Origin: an uncultured Cloacibacillus sp.
GTDB taxonomy: Bacteria > Synergistota > Synergistia > Synergistales > Synergistaceae
Direction of reading: 5' to 3'
Assembly (NCBI GenBank): GCA_900545755.1
Contig: URAG01000004.1
Span: forward strand, 1 to 57,800
Length of the DNA stretch: 57,800 bases
This document shows, piece after piece, positions 42,317 through 50,430 of the stretch. The notes under the pieces were generated by a model that had not been told where the DNA came from, made no database searches, and saw only the letters and a program-made list of their open reading frames with translations. A program made the translations under genes and the position numbers. Each line of letters opens with the position of its first letter. The first letter of the stretch is position 1.

Positions 42317-43087
42317 ATGAAAGCGACAGAACTCTTCGACATCGAAGGCAAAAATGCGATAGTCACGGGCGGGGGGCGCGGCCTCTGCCGCGCGATGGCC
42401 GAGGCGCTGCACGAGGCGGGAGCGCGGGTCCTCATAATAGGCCGCGACGAAAATACGCTCGCGCGCGCCGCGCAGGAGATGGGCGCGGAGGGCGCGCCGG
42501 TGCTGTACGAAGCGGGCAACCTCGGCGAACTCGACGGTATAGAAGCGCTTTACGAGAGGGCCGCCGCGAAGCTCGGCGAGCCGGACATCCTTGTAAACGG
42601 CGCTGGGATACAGCACCGCGCGCCTGCGGAGGACTTCCCGCTCTCCGAATGGCAGAAGATAATAAACGTCAACCTCAGCGCCGTATTCGCGCTCTCGCAA
42701 CTCGCCGGGCGTTCCATGCTCGCGCGCGGCCGCGGCAAAATCATCAACGTCGCCTCGATGACCTCGTTCTTCGGCAGCGAGCGCGTCCCGGCCTACGCCG
42801 CGAGCAAGGGCGGCGTAGCGCAGCTCACGAAGGCGCTTTCGAACGAATGGGCGGGCCGCGGCGTCTGCGTCAACGCGATAGCGCCCGGCTACATGGAGAC
42901 GGCACTCACGAAAGACATCAAGACGACGAACCCGCGATACTACGAAGAGATAACAAACCGCATCCCCGCGCACCGCTGGGGCCGCCCCGACGACCTCAAA
43001 GGCGTCACGCTCTTCCTCGCGAGCGCCGCGAGCGACTATGTCTCCGGCGCGGTCATCCCCGTGGACGGCGGCTTCCTCGGTAAATAA
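42317..43087 (+). CDS. SDR-family dehydrogenase (KduD / gluconate 5-dehydrogenase-like)
   Basis: 256 residues from the ATG at 42317 (AAGGAG ten bases upstream). It begins MKATELFDIEGKNAIVTGGG. The cofactor motif reads TGGGRGLC, where the last Gly of the usual TGxxxGxG is Cys. DILVNGAGIQ, INVASM and the catalytic YAASK are in place, and the C-terminus DYVSGAVIPVDGGFLGK is standard. Relatives oxidise sugar acids such as gluconate or 2-deoxy-gluconate with NAD(P). It stands apart from sugar-acid genes here, 136 bp after metH; a weak CCCGCC/GGCGGG stem lies in that gap. Confidence 0.85.
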   Translation: MKATELFDIEGKNAIVTGGGRGLCRAMAEALHEAGARVLIIGRDENTLARAAQEMGAEGAPVLYEAGNLGELDGIEALYERAAAKLGEPDILVNGAGIQHRAPAEDFPLSEWQKIINVNLSAVFALSQLAGRSMLARGRGKIINVASMTSFFGSERVPAYAASKGGVAQLTKALSNEWAGRGVCVNAIAPGYMETALTKDIKTTNPRYYEEITNRIPAHRWGRPDDLKGVTLFLASAASDYVSGAVIPVDGGFLGK

Positions 43088-43195
43088 AACCGGAAGAAAC
43101 GACAAAGGCGCGGAGAAGGCGATTATATAGGACCGGAGGAAAAGTTTCCGCCACGAATGATGCGGAATGAAACCGAAGCAAAGAAAGGCGATTCC

Positions 43196-43837
43196 ATGAG
43201 TTCGACATACTACTACTTAACGGAGGAAGAAAAAGGCAGCGTAGGCCGGCTCGGCGGCAGCGCGCCGGAGTGGTTCGACGATAAAAGAGACTTGATCGAC
43301 GAACCGGGCTGCCATTACGGCTTTTACTGCACGTTTAAGCTGCAAAGCGCGGAGCGCTCCCTGTCGATTTTTATTCCCGAAAACTTAGACCGCTTGCTGA
43401 ACGACAATATTTACCCTAACTGTTCCATCAAGGCTTTCACGCACCCGACGGCGGAAGAAAGCGCAGACGATTATTTCAGGCTGATGCCGGAGAAGCCGAA
43501 AGCCGGAGAGAGGCTGACGGGGTATCAGAGGAGGTTCGACTATTCACGCCCCGTGTTTAAGAAGGTTTTCATCGCGCCCTATACGGAAAAGCCGGAAGAC
43601 GGCGCCGCGTTTCTGACAATAGGCGACGATATCTTCTATGTTCAGGACAAAGATTATTACCGCGAGGCGCTGATACGGGATGGCTACGAAATATGGGGAT
43701 ATATCAACGAAGAGGGCTATTATCCGCTCGAGCGCGAAAAGAAGTTCATTCACGGCAATATGCCGCTCTCCTTCGGCGCGATGTATCTTTACAAAAAAGG
43801 CGAAGAGATAATCATCGGCTACTGGCAGTACAGCTAA
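43196..43837 (+). CDS. Hypothetical soluble protein
   Basis: 213 residues from the ATG at 43196, with AAAGG eight bases upstream; the first in-frame ATG at 43157 has weaker context. Not recognised. It is acidic and rich in Tyr/Phe (MSSTYYYLTEEEKGS, HYGFYCTFKLQSAERS, WGYINEEGYYPLE), without signal peptide or membrane segment. The composition and single-gene setting resemble immunity-type or phage-derived proteins, but there is no motif to support this. Confidence 0.7.
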   Translation: MSSTYYYLTEEEKGSVGRLGGSAPEWFDDKRDLIDEPGCHYGFYCTFKLQSAERSLSIFIPENLDRLLNDNIYPNCSIKAFTHPTAEESADDYFRLMPEKPKAGERLTGYQRRFDYSRPVFKKVFIAPYTEKPEDGAAFLTIGDDIFYVQDKDYYREALIRDGYEIWGYINEEGYYPLEREKKFIHGNMPLSFGAMYLYKKGEEIIIGYWQYS

Positions 43838-43874
43838 GAGTCGTCCTTTTTTTCGCAAAAATTCAGGCATCTGG

Positions 43875-43913
43875 GAGCCTCCGCGCCGCAGCCGTGCGCC
43901 GGAGGCTCTTTCG
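43875..43913 (+). terminator. Terminator-like hairpin after the hypothetical gene
   Basis: GAGCCTCCG (43875-43883) and CGGAGGCTC (43900-43908) pair perfectly, followed by only TTT. It ends the transcription unit before the feo promoter. Confidence 0.55.
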
Positions 43914-44048
43914 TAAAATCCGCGAGGCTTCTGCGAATTTGCTTTTCGTCCCAATTTGCCGCTGTTTCCCATTCTTTTAACCACGCTACTCCCATCACGA
44001 CGGCGGCGATATTTTTTATGTAATTTCAGTAAATTGCGGCTAACCCCC

Positions 44049-44081
44049 TTGACGCGGCGAATACGTTAGCATAAACTAACG
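44049..44081 (+). promoter_or_regulatory. feo promoter with overlapping palindromic operator
   Basis: TTGACG (44049-44054) and TAAACT (44072-44077) are separated by 17 bp. A perfect palindrome CGTTAG-CATAAA-CTAACG (44064-44081) covers the -10. A further CTAACG half-site lies at 44102-44107. The GTTAG/CTAAC half-sites resemble those of DtxR/IdeR-type metal regulators, although the spacing differs. Iron-responsive repression is the likely role. Confidence 0.65.
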
Positions 44082-44149
44082 AATGGGTAAATTAGTCGCC
44101 GCTAACGCAGCGTGCGCGAATGCAGAGATTAAAAGTGAGATGATGCGAA

Positions 44150-44362
44150 ATGATGCCGCTTACATTGGCCGGAATCGGGGAGAGAAACGTAATAGGGCGC
44201 GTCGGGGGGAGCGAGGAGACAAGACGGTTCCTCGGCAATCTCGGAATCATCAACGGCGCGGAAATCACGGTAATCTCGGCAATCGGGGGAAACGTCATTG
44301 TGAACGTCAGAGACTCGCGCGTAGCGCTCAACGAGGGCATGGCGCGTCACATTCTGGTGTAG
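44150..44362 (+). CDS. feoA: FeoA-domain protein (first copy)
   Basis: 70 residues, an SH3-like small cytosolic protein: MPLTLAGIGERNVIGRVGGS, FLGNLGIINGAEITVIS, GGNVIVNVRDSRVALNEGMA. This is the FeoA pattern. FeoA proteins assist FeoB in ferrous iron uptake. The ATG at 44150 or 44153 is the likely start. It lies 48 bp before the second feoA. Confidence 0.9.
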   Translation: MMPLTLAGIGERNVIGRVGGSEETRRFLGNLGIINGAEITVISAIGGNVIVNVRDSRVALNEGMARHILV

Positions 44363-44410
44363 CCCGTTGTATTTATAGATTTTTTGCCGGAACGGAAAGG
44401 AGACGCAGCT

Positions 44411-44629
44411 ATGACTTTAGGCGAAGCGCAGGTCGGCAGCACGGTCGTCGTGACGAAGATCGAAGGGGACGGGGCGTACAAGCGCCGCATCATGGACATG
44501 GGAATAACGAAGGGCACGGAGCTTTACATACGCAAGGTGGCCCCGCTCGGCGACCCGGTCGAGATTACGGTGCGCGGTTACGAACTGTCGGTGCGCAAGA
44601 ACGACGCTCAGTGCGTGCAGGTGAGATAG
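44411..44629 (+). CDS. feoA: FeoA-domain protein (second copy)
   Basis: 72 residues from the ATG at 44411 with AAAGGAG upstream. MTLGEAQVGSTVVVTKIEGD, RRIMDMGITKGTELYIRKVA and DPVEITVRGYELSVRKNDA define FeoA. Two divergent FeoA copies in tandem before feoB are typical of several anaerobe lineages. It ends 45 bp before feoB. Confidence 0.92.
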   Translation: MTLGEAQVGSTVVVTKIEGDGAYKRRIMDMGITKGTELYIRKVAPLGDPVEITVRGYELSVRKNDAQCVQVR

Positions 44630-44674
44630 CCTGCTAATTTTTTGTTTTATGAATTTTTCAAGGAGGCAGCAGCA

Positions 44675-46861
44675 ATGACCATGAGATTCGCGCTTGCCGG
44701 CAACCCCAACTGCGGCAAAACCACCATGTTCAACGCCATGACCGGCGCGAACCAGTATGTAGGCAACTGGCCCGGGGTCACGGTCGAGAAGAAAGAAGGA
44801 AAGCTGAAAAGCGTAAAAACAGGCGAGGAAATAATCATCACCGACCTCCCCGGTATTTATTCGCTTTCGCCCTACACGCTTGAGGAGGTCGTCAGCCGCG
44901 ACTATCTGTTGAAGGGCGGCCCCGACGTTATAATCAACCTCGTCGACGCGACGAACATCGAGAGGAACCTCTACCTTACAACGCAGCTCATTGAGACAGG
45001 CATCCCCGTCGTCATCGCGCTCAATATGTCCGACCTTCTCGCGAAGCGCGGAATCAAGGTGTACACGGAGCGCCTTTCGATGCTGCTGGGCTGCCCGATA
45101 GTCGAGACCTCGGCGCTAAAAGAGACGGGGCTCGACGCGCTCGTCAAAGAGGCGGTCAAGGCCGCGAAGGCAAATGAAGCGGAGCTGCCGCGCGGCATAT
45201 TCTCGAAGGAGACGGAACGCGCCGTAGATACCGTGAAGGCGCTGCTGCCCGCCTCCGTCACCGAGGACAAGAAACGCTGGTACGCGATAAAGCTTCTCGA
45301 GAACGACAGCAAGGTCGCTGCCTCCATGGCGTTGTCCGGCGACGGCGCGGCGGCGCTCGCCGAGACGCGGCGCGGGCTCGAGGAGAAGCACGACGACGAC
45401 ATGGAGAGCATCGTCACAGACGAGCGCTATAAGTTCATACAGAAAATAGTCTCCACCGCCGTAAAAAAAGGCAAGGAGCAGATGACAGTCTCCGACAAGA
45501 TAGACCAGATAGTGACCAACCGGCTGCTCGGCATTCCCATATTCATGGCCGTCATGTTCGTTGTCTACTACATATCCGTCACGACAGTTGGAACGTGGGT
45601 GACGGACTGGACGAACGACACCTTCGTCGGCTGGGTGCAGGGCATAGCCTCCGGCGCTCTTGAAGCGGTTGGAGCGGGCGGCCTCGTCACGAGCCTCGTC
45701 GTAGACGGGATCATCGGCGGCGTCGGCGCGGTGCTCGGCTTCGTGCCGCAGATGGCGATACTCTTCCTCTTCCTCTCGATACTCGAGGACTGCGGCTACA
45801 TGGTCCGCATCGCCTTCGTAATGGACCGCGTCTTCCGCCACTTCGGCCTCTCGGGCAAAAGCTTCATCCCGCTGCTCATCTCCTCGGGCTGCGGCATCCC
45901 AGGGATAATGGCCTCGCGCACGATTGAACAGGACAACGACCGCCGCCTCACGATAATGACGGCGACCTTCATCCCGTGCGGTGCGAAGCTGCCAGTCATC
46001 GCGCTCATGGGCGGAGTGATAGCAAGCTACGCGACAGGCAGCTACGAGGCAGGCGGAGTAATAGCGCCGCTCATGTTCTTCATAGGCATCGCCGCGGTGC
46101 TCTGCGCTGCGATAATGCTCAAGAAGACCGCGCCATTCTCCGGCAAGCCCGCACCCTTCGTCATGGAGCTGCCGCAGTACCACGTCCCCTCGGCCAAGAC
46201 AGTGCTCATGCACGTCTGGGAGCGCCTTAAGGGCTTCATCGTCAAGGCCGGGACGATACTGTTCGTCGCCTGCGTCGTCATGTGGTTCCTCGGCGGCTTC
46301 GGCTTTACAGAAGGCGGCTTCGGCATGGTCGAAGATAGCTCCGCGAGCCTTCTCGCGAAGATAGGCGGCGCGATAGCCCCGCTCTTCATACCGCTCGGCT
46401 TCGGCAACTGGCAGTCGGTCGCGGCCTCGCTCTCCGGCTTCACGGCTAAAGAGGCCATCGTCTCCACGATGGGCGTCCTCGCCAACGTGACGGGCGACGT
46501 GGAAGACGCCGTCACGGTCGCGGAAGCGGTCGCCGCATGGTTCCCGAGCACTCTCGCGGCATTCAGCTTCCTGCTCTTTAATATGCTCGACTCCCCCTGC
46601 CTCGCCGCAGTAGCGACGATGGCGCAGCAGATGCAGGACAGGAAATGGTTCTGGTTTGCGATACTCTTCCAGAACATTTTCTCTTACCTCGTATGCCTTT
46701 GCATCTACCAGCTCGGCACGTTCTTTATGGGCGGCGGCTTCACGGTATGGACGGGAGTCGCGCTGGCGGTAGCGCTTTTCTTCCTCTACATGCTCTTCCG
46801 GCCCGACCCTTACAAGAATCAGAAAGTCTACTCGAAGCGCTCTGTACAGCAGGCCGCGTAA
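44675..46861 (+). CDS. feoB: Ferrous iron transporter FeoB
   Basis: 728 residues from the ATG at 44675, with AAGGAGG eight bases upstream. The N-terminal G domain shows G1 AGNPNCGKTT (9-17), G3 DLPGIYSLSPY and G4 NMSD. A guanine-dissociation-inhibitor-like segment follows, then the polytopic membrane part with SGCGIPGIMASRTIEQDNDR and PCGAKLPVIALMGG (Gate-type motifs) and LFNMLDSPCLAAVATM. It imports Fe2+ across the inner membrane. No FeoC gene is visible; two small proteins follow instead. Confidence 0.96.
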   Translation: MTMRFALAGNPNCGKTTMFNAMTGANQYVGNWPGVTVEKKEGKLKSVKTGEEIIITDLPGIYSLSPYTLEEVVSRDYLLKGGPDVIINLVDATNIERNLYLTTQLIETGIPVVIALNMSDLLAKRGIKVYTERLSMLLGCPIVETSALKETGLDALVKEAVKAAKANEAELPRGIFSKETERAVDTVKALLPASVTEDKKRWYAIKLLENDSKVAASMALSGDGAAALAETRRGLEEKHDDDMESIVTDERYKFIQKIVSTAVKKGKEQMTVSDKIDQIVTNRLLGIPIFMAVMFVVYYISVTTVGTWVTDWTNDTFVGWVQGIASGALEAVGAGGLVTSLVVDGIIGGVGAVLGFVPQMAILFLFLSILEDCGYMVRIAFVMDRVFRHFGLSGKSFIPLLISSGCGIPGIMASRTIEQDNDRRLTIMTATFIPCGAKLPVIALMGGVIASYATGSYEAGGVIAPLMFFIGIAAVLCAAIMLKKTAPFSGKPAPFVMELPQYHVPSAKTVLMHVWERLKGFIVKAGTILFVACVVMWFLGGFGFTEGGFGMVEDSSASLLAKIGGAIAPLFIPLGFGNWQSVAASLSGFTAKEAIVSTMGVLANVTGDVEDAVTVAEAVAAWFPSTLAAFSFLLFNMLDSPCLAAVATMAQQMQDRKWFWFAILFQNIFSYLVCLCIYQLGTFFMGGGFTVWTGVALAVALFFLYMLFRPDPYKNQKVYSKRSVQQAA

Positions 46862-46895
46862 CAGGCCGCAAAAAGTATAATAAGTCAGACAAAAC

Positions 46896-46930
46896 GCGGA
46901 GGCGGACGCGCCGGACCTGCCCGCCTCCGC
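46896..46930 (+). other. Intercistronic stem-loop after feoB
   Basis: GCGGAGGCGG (46896-46905) and CCGCCTCCGC (46921-46930) form a perfect 10-bp stem with a 15-nt loop and no T-run. It probably stabilises the feoB mRNA or dampens read-through to the small downstream genes. Confidence 0.5.
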
Positions 46931-46956
46931 CATCAAGCGGAAAGGAGAGAAAATTC

Positions 46957-47145
46957 GTGAAAGCCGACATAATAATCATCGCCGTCATAGCTGCATACTG
47001 TCTCTACGTAATAGCGCGCCGCCGCCGCAAATCGAAGGAAGGCGGCGCGGGCTGCGGCTGCGGCGGAGGCTGCGCCGGATGCGGCCGCTCGTGCTCCGCC
47101 CGCTGCGGCTGCGAAGATCTCTTCAAAGAAGAAAAACATGGCTAA
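46957..47145 (+). CDS. FeoB-associated Cys-rich membrane protein
   Basis: 62 residues, GTG start with AAAGGAG upstream. One transmembrane helix (KADIIIIAVIAAYCLYVIA) is followed by RRRRKSKEGG and a Gly/Cys-rich tail with CGCGGGCAGCGRSC and ARCGC, the FeoB-associated Cys-rich pattern. It is often found after feoB and may handle iron at the inner membrane; the mechanism is not known. Confidence 0.88.
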   Translation: MKADIIIIAVIAAYCLYVIARRRRKSKEGGAGCGCGGGCAGCGRSCSARCGCEDLFKEEKHG

Positions 47146-47148
47146 AAA

Positions 47149-47268
47149 ATGGGCGATTCCACAGGCTCGATGTTCTACGCCTTCTCGGCGTTCCTCGTCA
47201 TATACTTCATCGGCGCGGCGGTCTACTGCGGACACAAATTCATCAGCGGCAAGCTGCGGAAAAAATAG
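47149..47268 (+). CDS. 39-residue single-pass membrane protein in the feo operon
   Basis: The ORF starts MGDSTGSMFYAFSAFLVIYF, continues with a small-residue helix and HKFISG, and ends in LRKK. It begins 3 bp after the Cys-rich gene stops. One transmembrane helix with an aromatic face and a basic cytoplasmic end is clear. No family is recognised and the ribosome site is weak, so coupling to the previous gene is likely if it is real. Confidence 0.6.
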   Translation: MGDSTGSMFYAFSAFLVIYFIGAAVYCGHKFISGKLRKK

Positions 47269-47563
47269 GAATGAAGCCCCACGTTAGGCAGAAAACGGCA
47301 GCAACCTCCGGCACGCGCCGCAATTGGAGCGCAGTTGGAGCTATAAACAAAAACCCGCAGCGACGCGGATGACGCTGAATTTGCATGGGTTTCGATAAAG
47401 TCTGCCGGCAGACGGCGGACAATACGGCAGCGCTATTCCGCGCTACGGCAGGCTTGACGAGGCTCCGTCCCGCCGCGGCTATCTCTTCGCGTCATAGGAA
47501 TTTATAAGCGGAAAACTGTGTATAGGATGGCACAAAAATATATTTGTGGTATGAACAATCATG

Positions 47564-47604
47564 AACGGCGGCGCGGGCTGCAAAACACCGCGCCGCCGTT
47601 TTGT
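47564..47604 (+). terminator. Intrinsic terminator between the feo operon and perR
   Basis: AACGGCGGCGCGG (47564-47576) and CCGCGCCGCCGTT (47588-47600) form a perfect 13-bp stem followed by TTG. The preceding 300 bases (47269-47563) hold no supportable gene, only a weak AAACCC/GGGTTT stem. Confidence 0.75.
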
Positions 47605-47624
47605 GTGCAGCAGACTCTATTAAA

Positions 47625-47664
47625 TAAAATTATTATTGACAGCTAATTTTATGTGTGTTAGTAT
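47625..47664 (+). promoter_or_regulatory. Promoter of the perR-like gene with palindrome around the -35
   Basis: TTGACA (47636-47641) and TAGTAT (47659-47664) are 17 bp apart. TAAAATTA (47625-47632) and TAATTTTA (47644-47651) form a perfect 8-bp inverted repeat enclosing the -35. This AT-rich palindrome is the kind of site bound by Fur/PerR proteins, so autoregulation is plausible. Confidence 0.65.
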
Positions 47665-47702
47665 TCTTATTAGAAAATAGTTTTATTAAGGAGTGCGTAA
47701 AA

Positions 47703-48113
47703 ATGCGCCGCAACACGATCCAGCGGGCCTTGGTGCTTGAAGCGGTAAACAAATTAAAATGCCACGCGACGGCTGAGGAGATATACAGCCTGATAGCGAA
47801 AGAGCATCCGTCAATCAGCAAGGTGACAGTCTACCGCAATCTATACCATCTTGCGGAAAGCGGCGAAATCCGACGGATGGAAGTACCAGGCGGCGCGGAC
47901 CGCTTCGACCACAGGCCGTTCGACCATTATCACGTAAGATGCCTGCAATGCGGGCGCGTCTTTGACGTTGATATGGATTATATAGACGACCTGCAACAGA
48001 ACATCCGCGACAAGCACGGCTTCGAGTTCAGCGGATACGACCTTATGTTCCGCGGCATATGCCCGGAATGCCAGAAAAAGCAATCTCCCGCGGGAGAAGG
48101 GAACCGCGGTTAG
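47703..48113 (+). CDS. Fur-family regulator, PerR type
   Basis: 136 residues from the ATG at 47703 with AAGGAG upstream. The winged helix carries MRRNTIQRALVLEAV, HPSISKVTVYRNLYHLAESG; the metal part has RFDHRPFDHYHVRCLQCGRV and FRGICPECQKK. The RFD...DHYH...FDVD residues correspond to the regulatory metal site of PerR, and the two CxxC pairs form the structural zinc site. It most likely senses peroxide or iron. It follows the feo operon but has its own promoter. Confidence 0.9.
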   Translation: MRRNTIQRALVLEAVNKLKCHATAEEIYSLIAKEHPSISKVTVYRNLYHLAESGEIRRMEVPGGADRFDHRPFDHYHVRCLQCGRVFDVDMDYIDDLQQNIRDKHGFEFSGYDLMFRGICPECQKKQSPAGEGNRG

Positions 48114-48166
48114 ATACGCGCTGCGGGCGCGCAATCCCGTAAATATATCGAAAGGGAAGTGTTTGA

Positions 48167-48733
48167 ATGAGAAGCATAACGACTTTTGACCTCCAGTACG
48201 CGCACAGGTTTTATGGATTCAGGGGAGAGGCGCAGTACTTGCACGGACATACAGGAGTTCTTACGATAGAGGTGGAAGACTCTATCGAACCAGGTGTGAA
48301 TATGGTCTTCCCGTGCAACGAAATACAGAAGACAGCGTGGAACCTCCTTAAAAATTTCGACCATGCGCTGATATTGAGGGAAGACGACCCCTTGCTGCCC
48401 GCAGTCCTCAAAGTCTACGAAGAGCAGGGAATACGCAACGGCTCGCCGCAGAACACCATGAAGGGTGAGGCTTTCAAGACCGAGCTGGCGACGGCCTACC
48501 CTGATTGCCGCCTCGTCGTGACGAAAGAAACCCTGACCGTAGAGGGAATGATCAAAATCGTCTACGACCTTCTGAAAGACAAGCTCAACATTGCGAAGAT
48601 AACCTTCACCAGCGGAGTCAACGCAGGTTCCGCAGAGTTCCAGACGCACAACAAAATCGACCGCTGCCCGCTTTGCGGCATCGCGCTCGACGAAAACGGC
48701 GTCTGCCCGAAATGCGGATATAGAAAGCGCTAA
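48167..48733 (+). CDS. 6-pyruvoyl-tetrahydropterin synthase/QueD-fold protein with C-terminal zinc ribbon
   Basis: 188 residues. The T-fold part shows MRSITTFDLQYAHRFYGFRG, YLHGHTGVLTIEVED (the HGH zinc ligands plus the earlier His of AHRF) and NFDHALIL, as in PTPS/QueD. The catalytic Cys expected four residues before the first His of HGH is Ala here (EAQYLHGH), and no Glu takes its place at the PTPS-III position. Residues after about 165 form a zinc ribbon, CPLCGIALDENGVCPKCGYRKR, not seen in ordinary QueD. The chemistry is therefore uncertain. AAAGGGAAG lies before the ATG, 53 bp after perR. Confidence 0.8.
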   Translation: MRSITTFDLQYAHRFYGFRGEAQYLHGHTGVLTIEVEDSIEPGVNMVFPCNEIQKTAWNLLKNFDHALILREDDPLLPAVLKVYEEQGIRNGSPQNTMKGEAFKTELATAYPDCRLVVTKETLTVEGMIKIVYDLLKDKLNIAKITFTSGVNAGSAEFQTHNKIDRCPLCGIALDENGVCPKCGYRKR

Positions 48734-48763
48734 ATCGCTGCGCGCTGCTTCGCGCACGATATA

Positions 48764-48804
48764 AAAAACGCCCCGCCGCGGAATCCCGCATCCGGGGCGT
48801 TTTT
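48764..48804 (+). terminator. Intrinsic terminator after the QueD-fold gene
   Basis: AAAACGCCCCG and CGGGGCGTTTT pair over 11 bp, followed by TATG and preceded by an A-run, so it may work in both directions. Confidence 0.8.
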
Positions 48805-48829
48805 ATGCGTCCGCGCCTATTTCCGTAGC

Positions 48830-49362
48830 CCCGCCAGCTTTGTTATTTGTTGAAGAAGAGCTCGAAGACTGCGCCAAAGCAAACCCATCATATTGTCCCG
48901 GCAAAGCCTATGAAGCACAGGAAAAGCATAAAGTCTGCGAAGTTCATGGTTCTCGTTAGTACGGCGGAATGAAGTACGACAGCATCGTGACGCCGTAAAG
49001 TACATCTTTACGTTGATGAATCGTGCTTTGCGCCAGCTGAGAAGCTGTCGGCGAAATCTCTGCTCTGAGCCTCGCGCAGCTTTGAGCGCAACACGGGTGC
49101 GGCGAGCAACAGGATGTAGGCCGCTCCGGCGCAGAGCATGAATGGCTTTATAGTCTGGATAGGTCCGCAGATCAGCGGGCTGAAGAGCGCGCAGGCCGGT
49201 GTGGCGCGGAGATCGCCGGCGTCCTCGCCGTCTGGAAAGGCAGCTACGGCATAAGGCCGTATCGCTCGGCGTTGCTCACAGACATGACGCCGTTCGGCCA
49301 TGGCGTGACCGTCGAAAGTATGACGTAGGGGGAAAGCCTTGCGAAGTTCACTTCACGCCCCG
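48830..49362 (-). pseudogene. Decayed polytopic membrane-protein gene
   Basis: On the minus strand, recognisable membrane-protein fragments lie in different frames, interrupted by stops: VNFARLSPYVILSTVTPWPN, then FSPLICGPIQTIKPFMLCAG with AAYILLLAAPVLRSKLREAQ, then DVLYGVTMLSYFIPPY and MNFADFMLFLCFIGFAGTI. Read in order they look like the C-terminal half of a transporter with several frameshifts. I cannot name the family. No intact gene occupies this stretch. Confidence 0.55.
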
Positions 49363-49366
49363 TCTT

Positions 49367-50299
49367 TTAGGCTTCCGTCAGGCTTTCGCCCGCGCAGAGG
49401 CGGCGCAGCAGCTCGTGGCGCAGACTGCGGTCGCTGACTGTGATTTCGTCGGCCTTCGCCGCCTCCATCGCCGCCAGTATTATGCAGGCCCCGCCGAGGA
49501 TTATGTCTGCGCGCTTAGACGATAGACCGGGGATAGCGCGCCGTTCCTCCGCAGTAGACTGCGCATATAACGCAACCTGCCGCATGACCTCCGCTTTTGA
49601 GAGCTTTGCACCGTGGATTTTCGATCGGTCGTATTCCGCCATTCCAGCCGCGACGGCTGCCATCGCGGTGACGTTGCCGCCAGCGCCTATGACGCGCCCC
49701 TCTTCGCGTCCCGCCCCCGCCTCGGTAAATTTTTTAATCAGCGACGCGGTAACTGAGCAGACTGTCTGCGGATTCGCAGGCGTGCGCTGAAAGTATTCAT
49801 CGGTCAGCGTCACGGCTCCGGCTTCGATGCTCACCGCGCCAAGCTGCGCGCCGTCGCGCAGAAATACTAACTCCGTGCTTCCGCCTCCGGTGTCGAAAAT
49901 CGTGACATACCCCTCGTCTGCGCCGCCGATGCTGTGTATTGCGGCGAGGCTCGAAAGCTCCGCCTCGGCCTCGCCCGCCAGCACGGTCACGCTGAGGCCG
50001 CATAGTTCGCGCACGCGCGAAGAAAAATCCGCAGCGTTCGCCGCTTTGCGCAGCGCCATAGTCCCTACGCATAGAATCTCGCCGGCGCCCTCGGCGCGGG
50101 CGAAAGCCGCAAACTTCGCGACGGCCTGCGCCGTGCGCTCCAACGCTTCCGCAGAAAGCGCGCCGCTCGCGCGCATCCCCTCGCCGAGCTTCGTGATGAC
50201 GTTCATGTCGCATATCACGCGCGCGCGCCCATCTGCCGCGGCCTCGCCGAGAGTCAGCTTCACAGAGTTCGTCCCTATATCTATTACAGCATTTTTCAT
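49367..50299 (-). CDS. Ppx/GppA-type phosphatase (exopolyphosphatase)
   Basis: 310 residues from the ATG at 50299, with GAGGTG upstream. It has the ASKHA phosphate-binding loops AVIDIGTNSVKLTLGEA and VTIFDTGGGSTELVFL, the Glu of EAEAELSSLAAIHS, and GAGGNVTAMAAVAAGM. The length of about 310 residues matches the short Ppx/GppA form without the HD domain. It hydrolyses polyphosphate or pppGpp in the cytosol; sequence alone does not decide which. Confidence 0.9.
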   Translation of the reverse strand: MKNAVIDIGTNSVKLTLGEAAADGRARVICDMNVITKLGEGMRASGALSAEALERTAQAVAKFAAFARAEGAGEILCVGTMALRKAANAADFSSRVRELCGLSVTVLAGEAEAELSSLAAIHSIGGADEGYVTIFDTGGGSTELVFLRDGAQLGAVSIEAGAVTLTDEYFQRTPANPQTVCSVTASLIKKFTEAGAGREEGRVIGAGGNVTAMAAVAAGMAEYDRSKIHGAKLSKAEVMRQVALYAQSTAEERRAIPGLSSKRADIILGGACIILAAMEAAKADEITVSDRSLRHELLRRLCAGESLTEA

Positions 50300-50370
50300 C
50301 TTCAACACACCTCGCCGCAATTATATCTTAAAGACGCACTTAAAAGCCGCGGAGCTTAGTGCATGGATAT

Positions 50371-50402
50371 AAAAAAGTACGGGAGGCGGGCTCCCGTACT
50401 TT
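50371..50402 (-). terminator. Intrinsic terminator after the TRAP operon
   Basis: AAAGTACGGGAG and CTCCCGTACTTT form a perfect 12-bp stem with an 8-nt loop, followed on the minus strand by TTTTTT, 29 bp after the permease stop codon. Confidence 0.88.
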
Positions 50403-50430
50403 CTGCGTTTTATTTTTCCGGCAGCCGCCG

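Noticed and set aside
45116..46936. 606-codon minus-strand ORF
   Set aside because: It lies antisense to feoB, has low-complexity His/Arg/Glu/Ala composition and no motif; it results from the GC-biased third codon positions of feoB.
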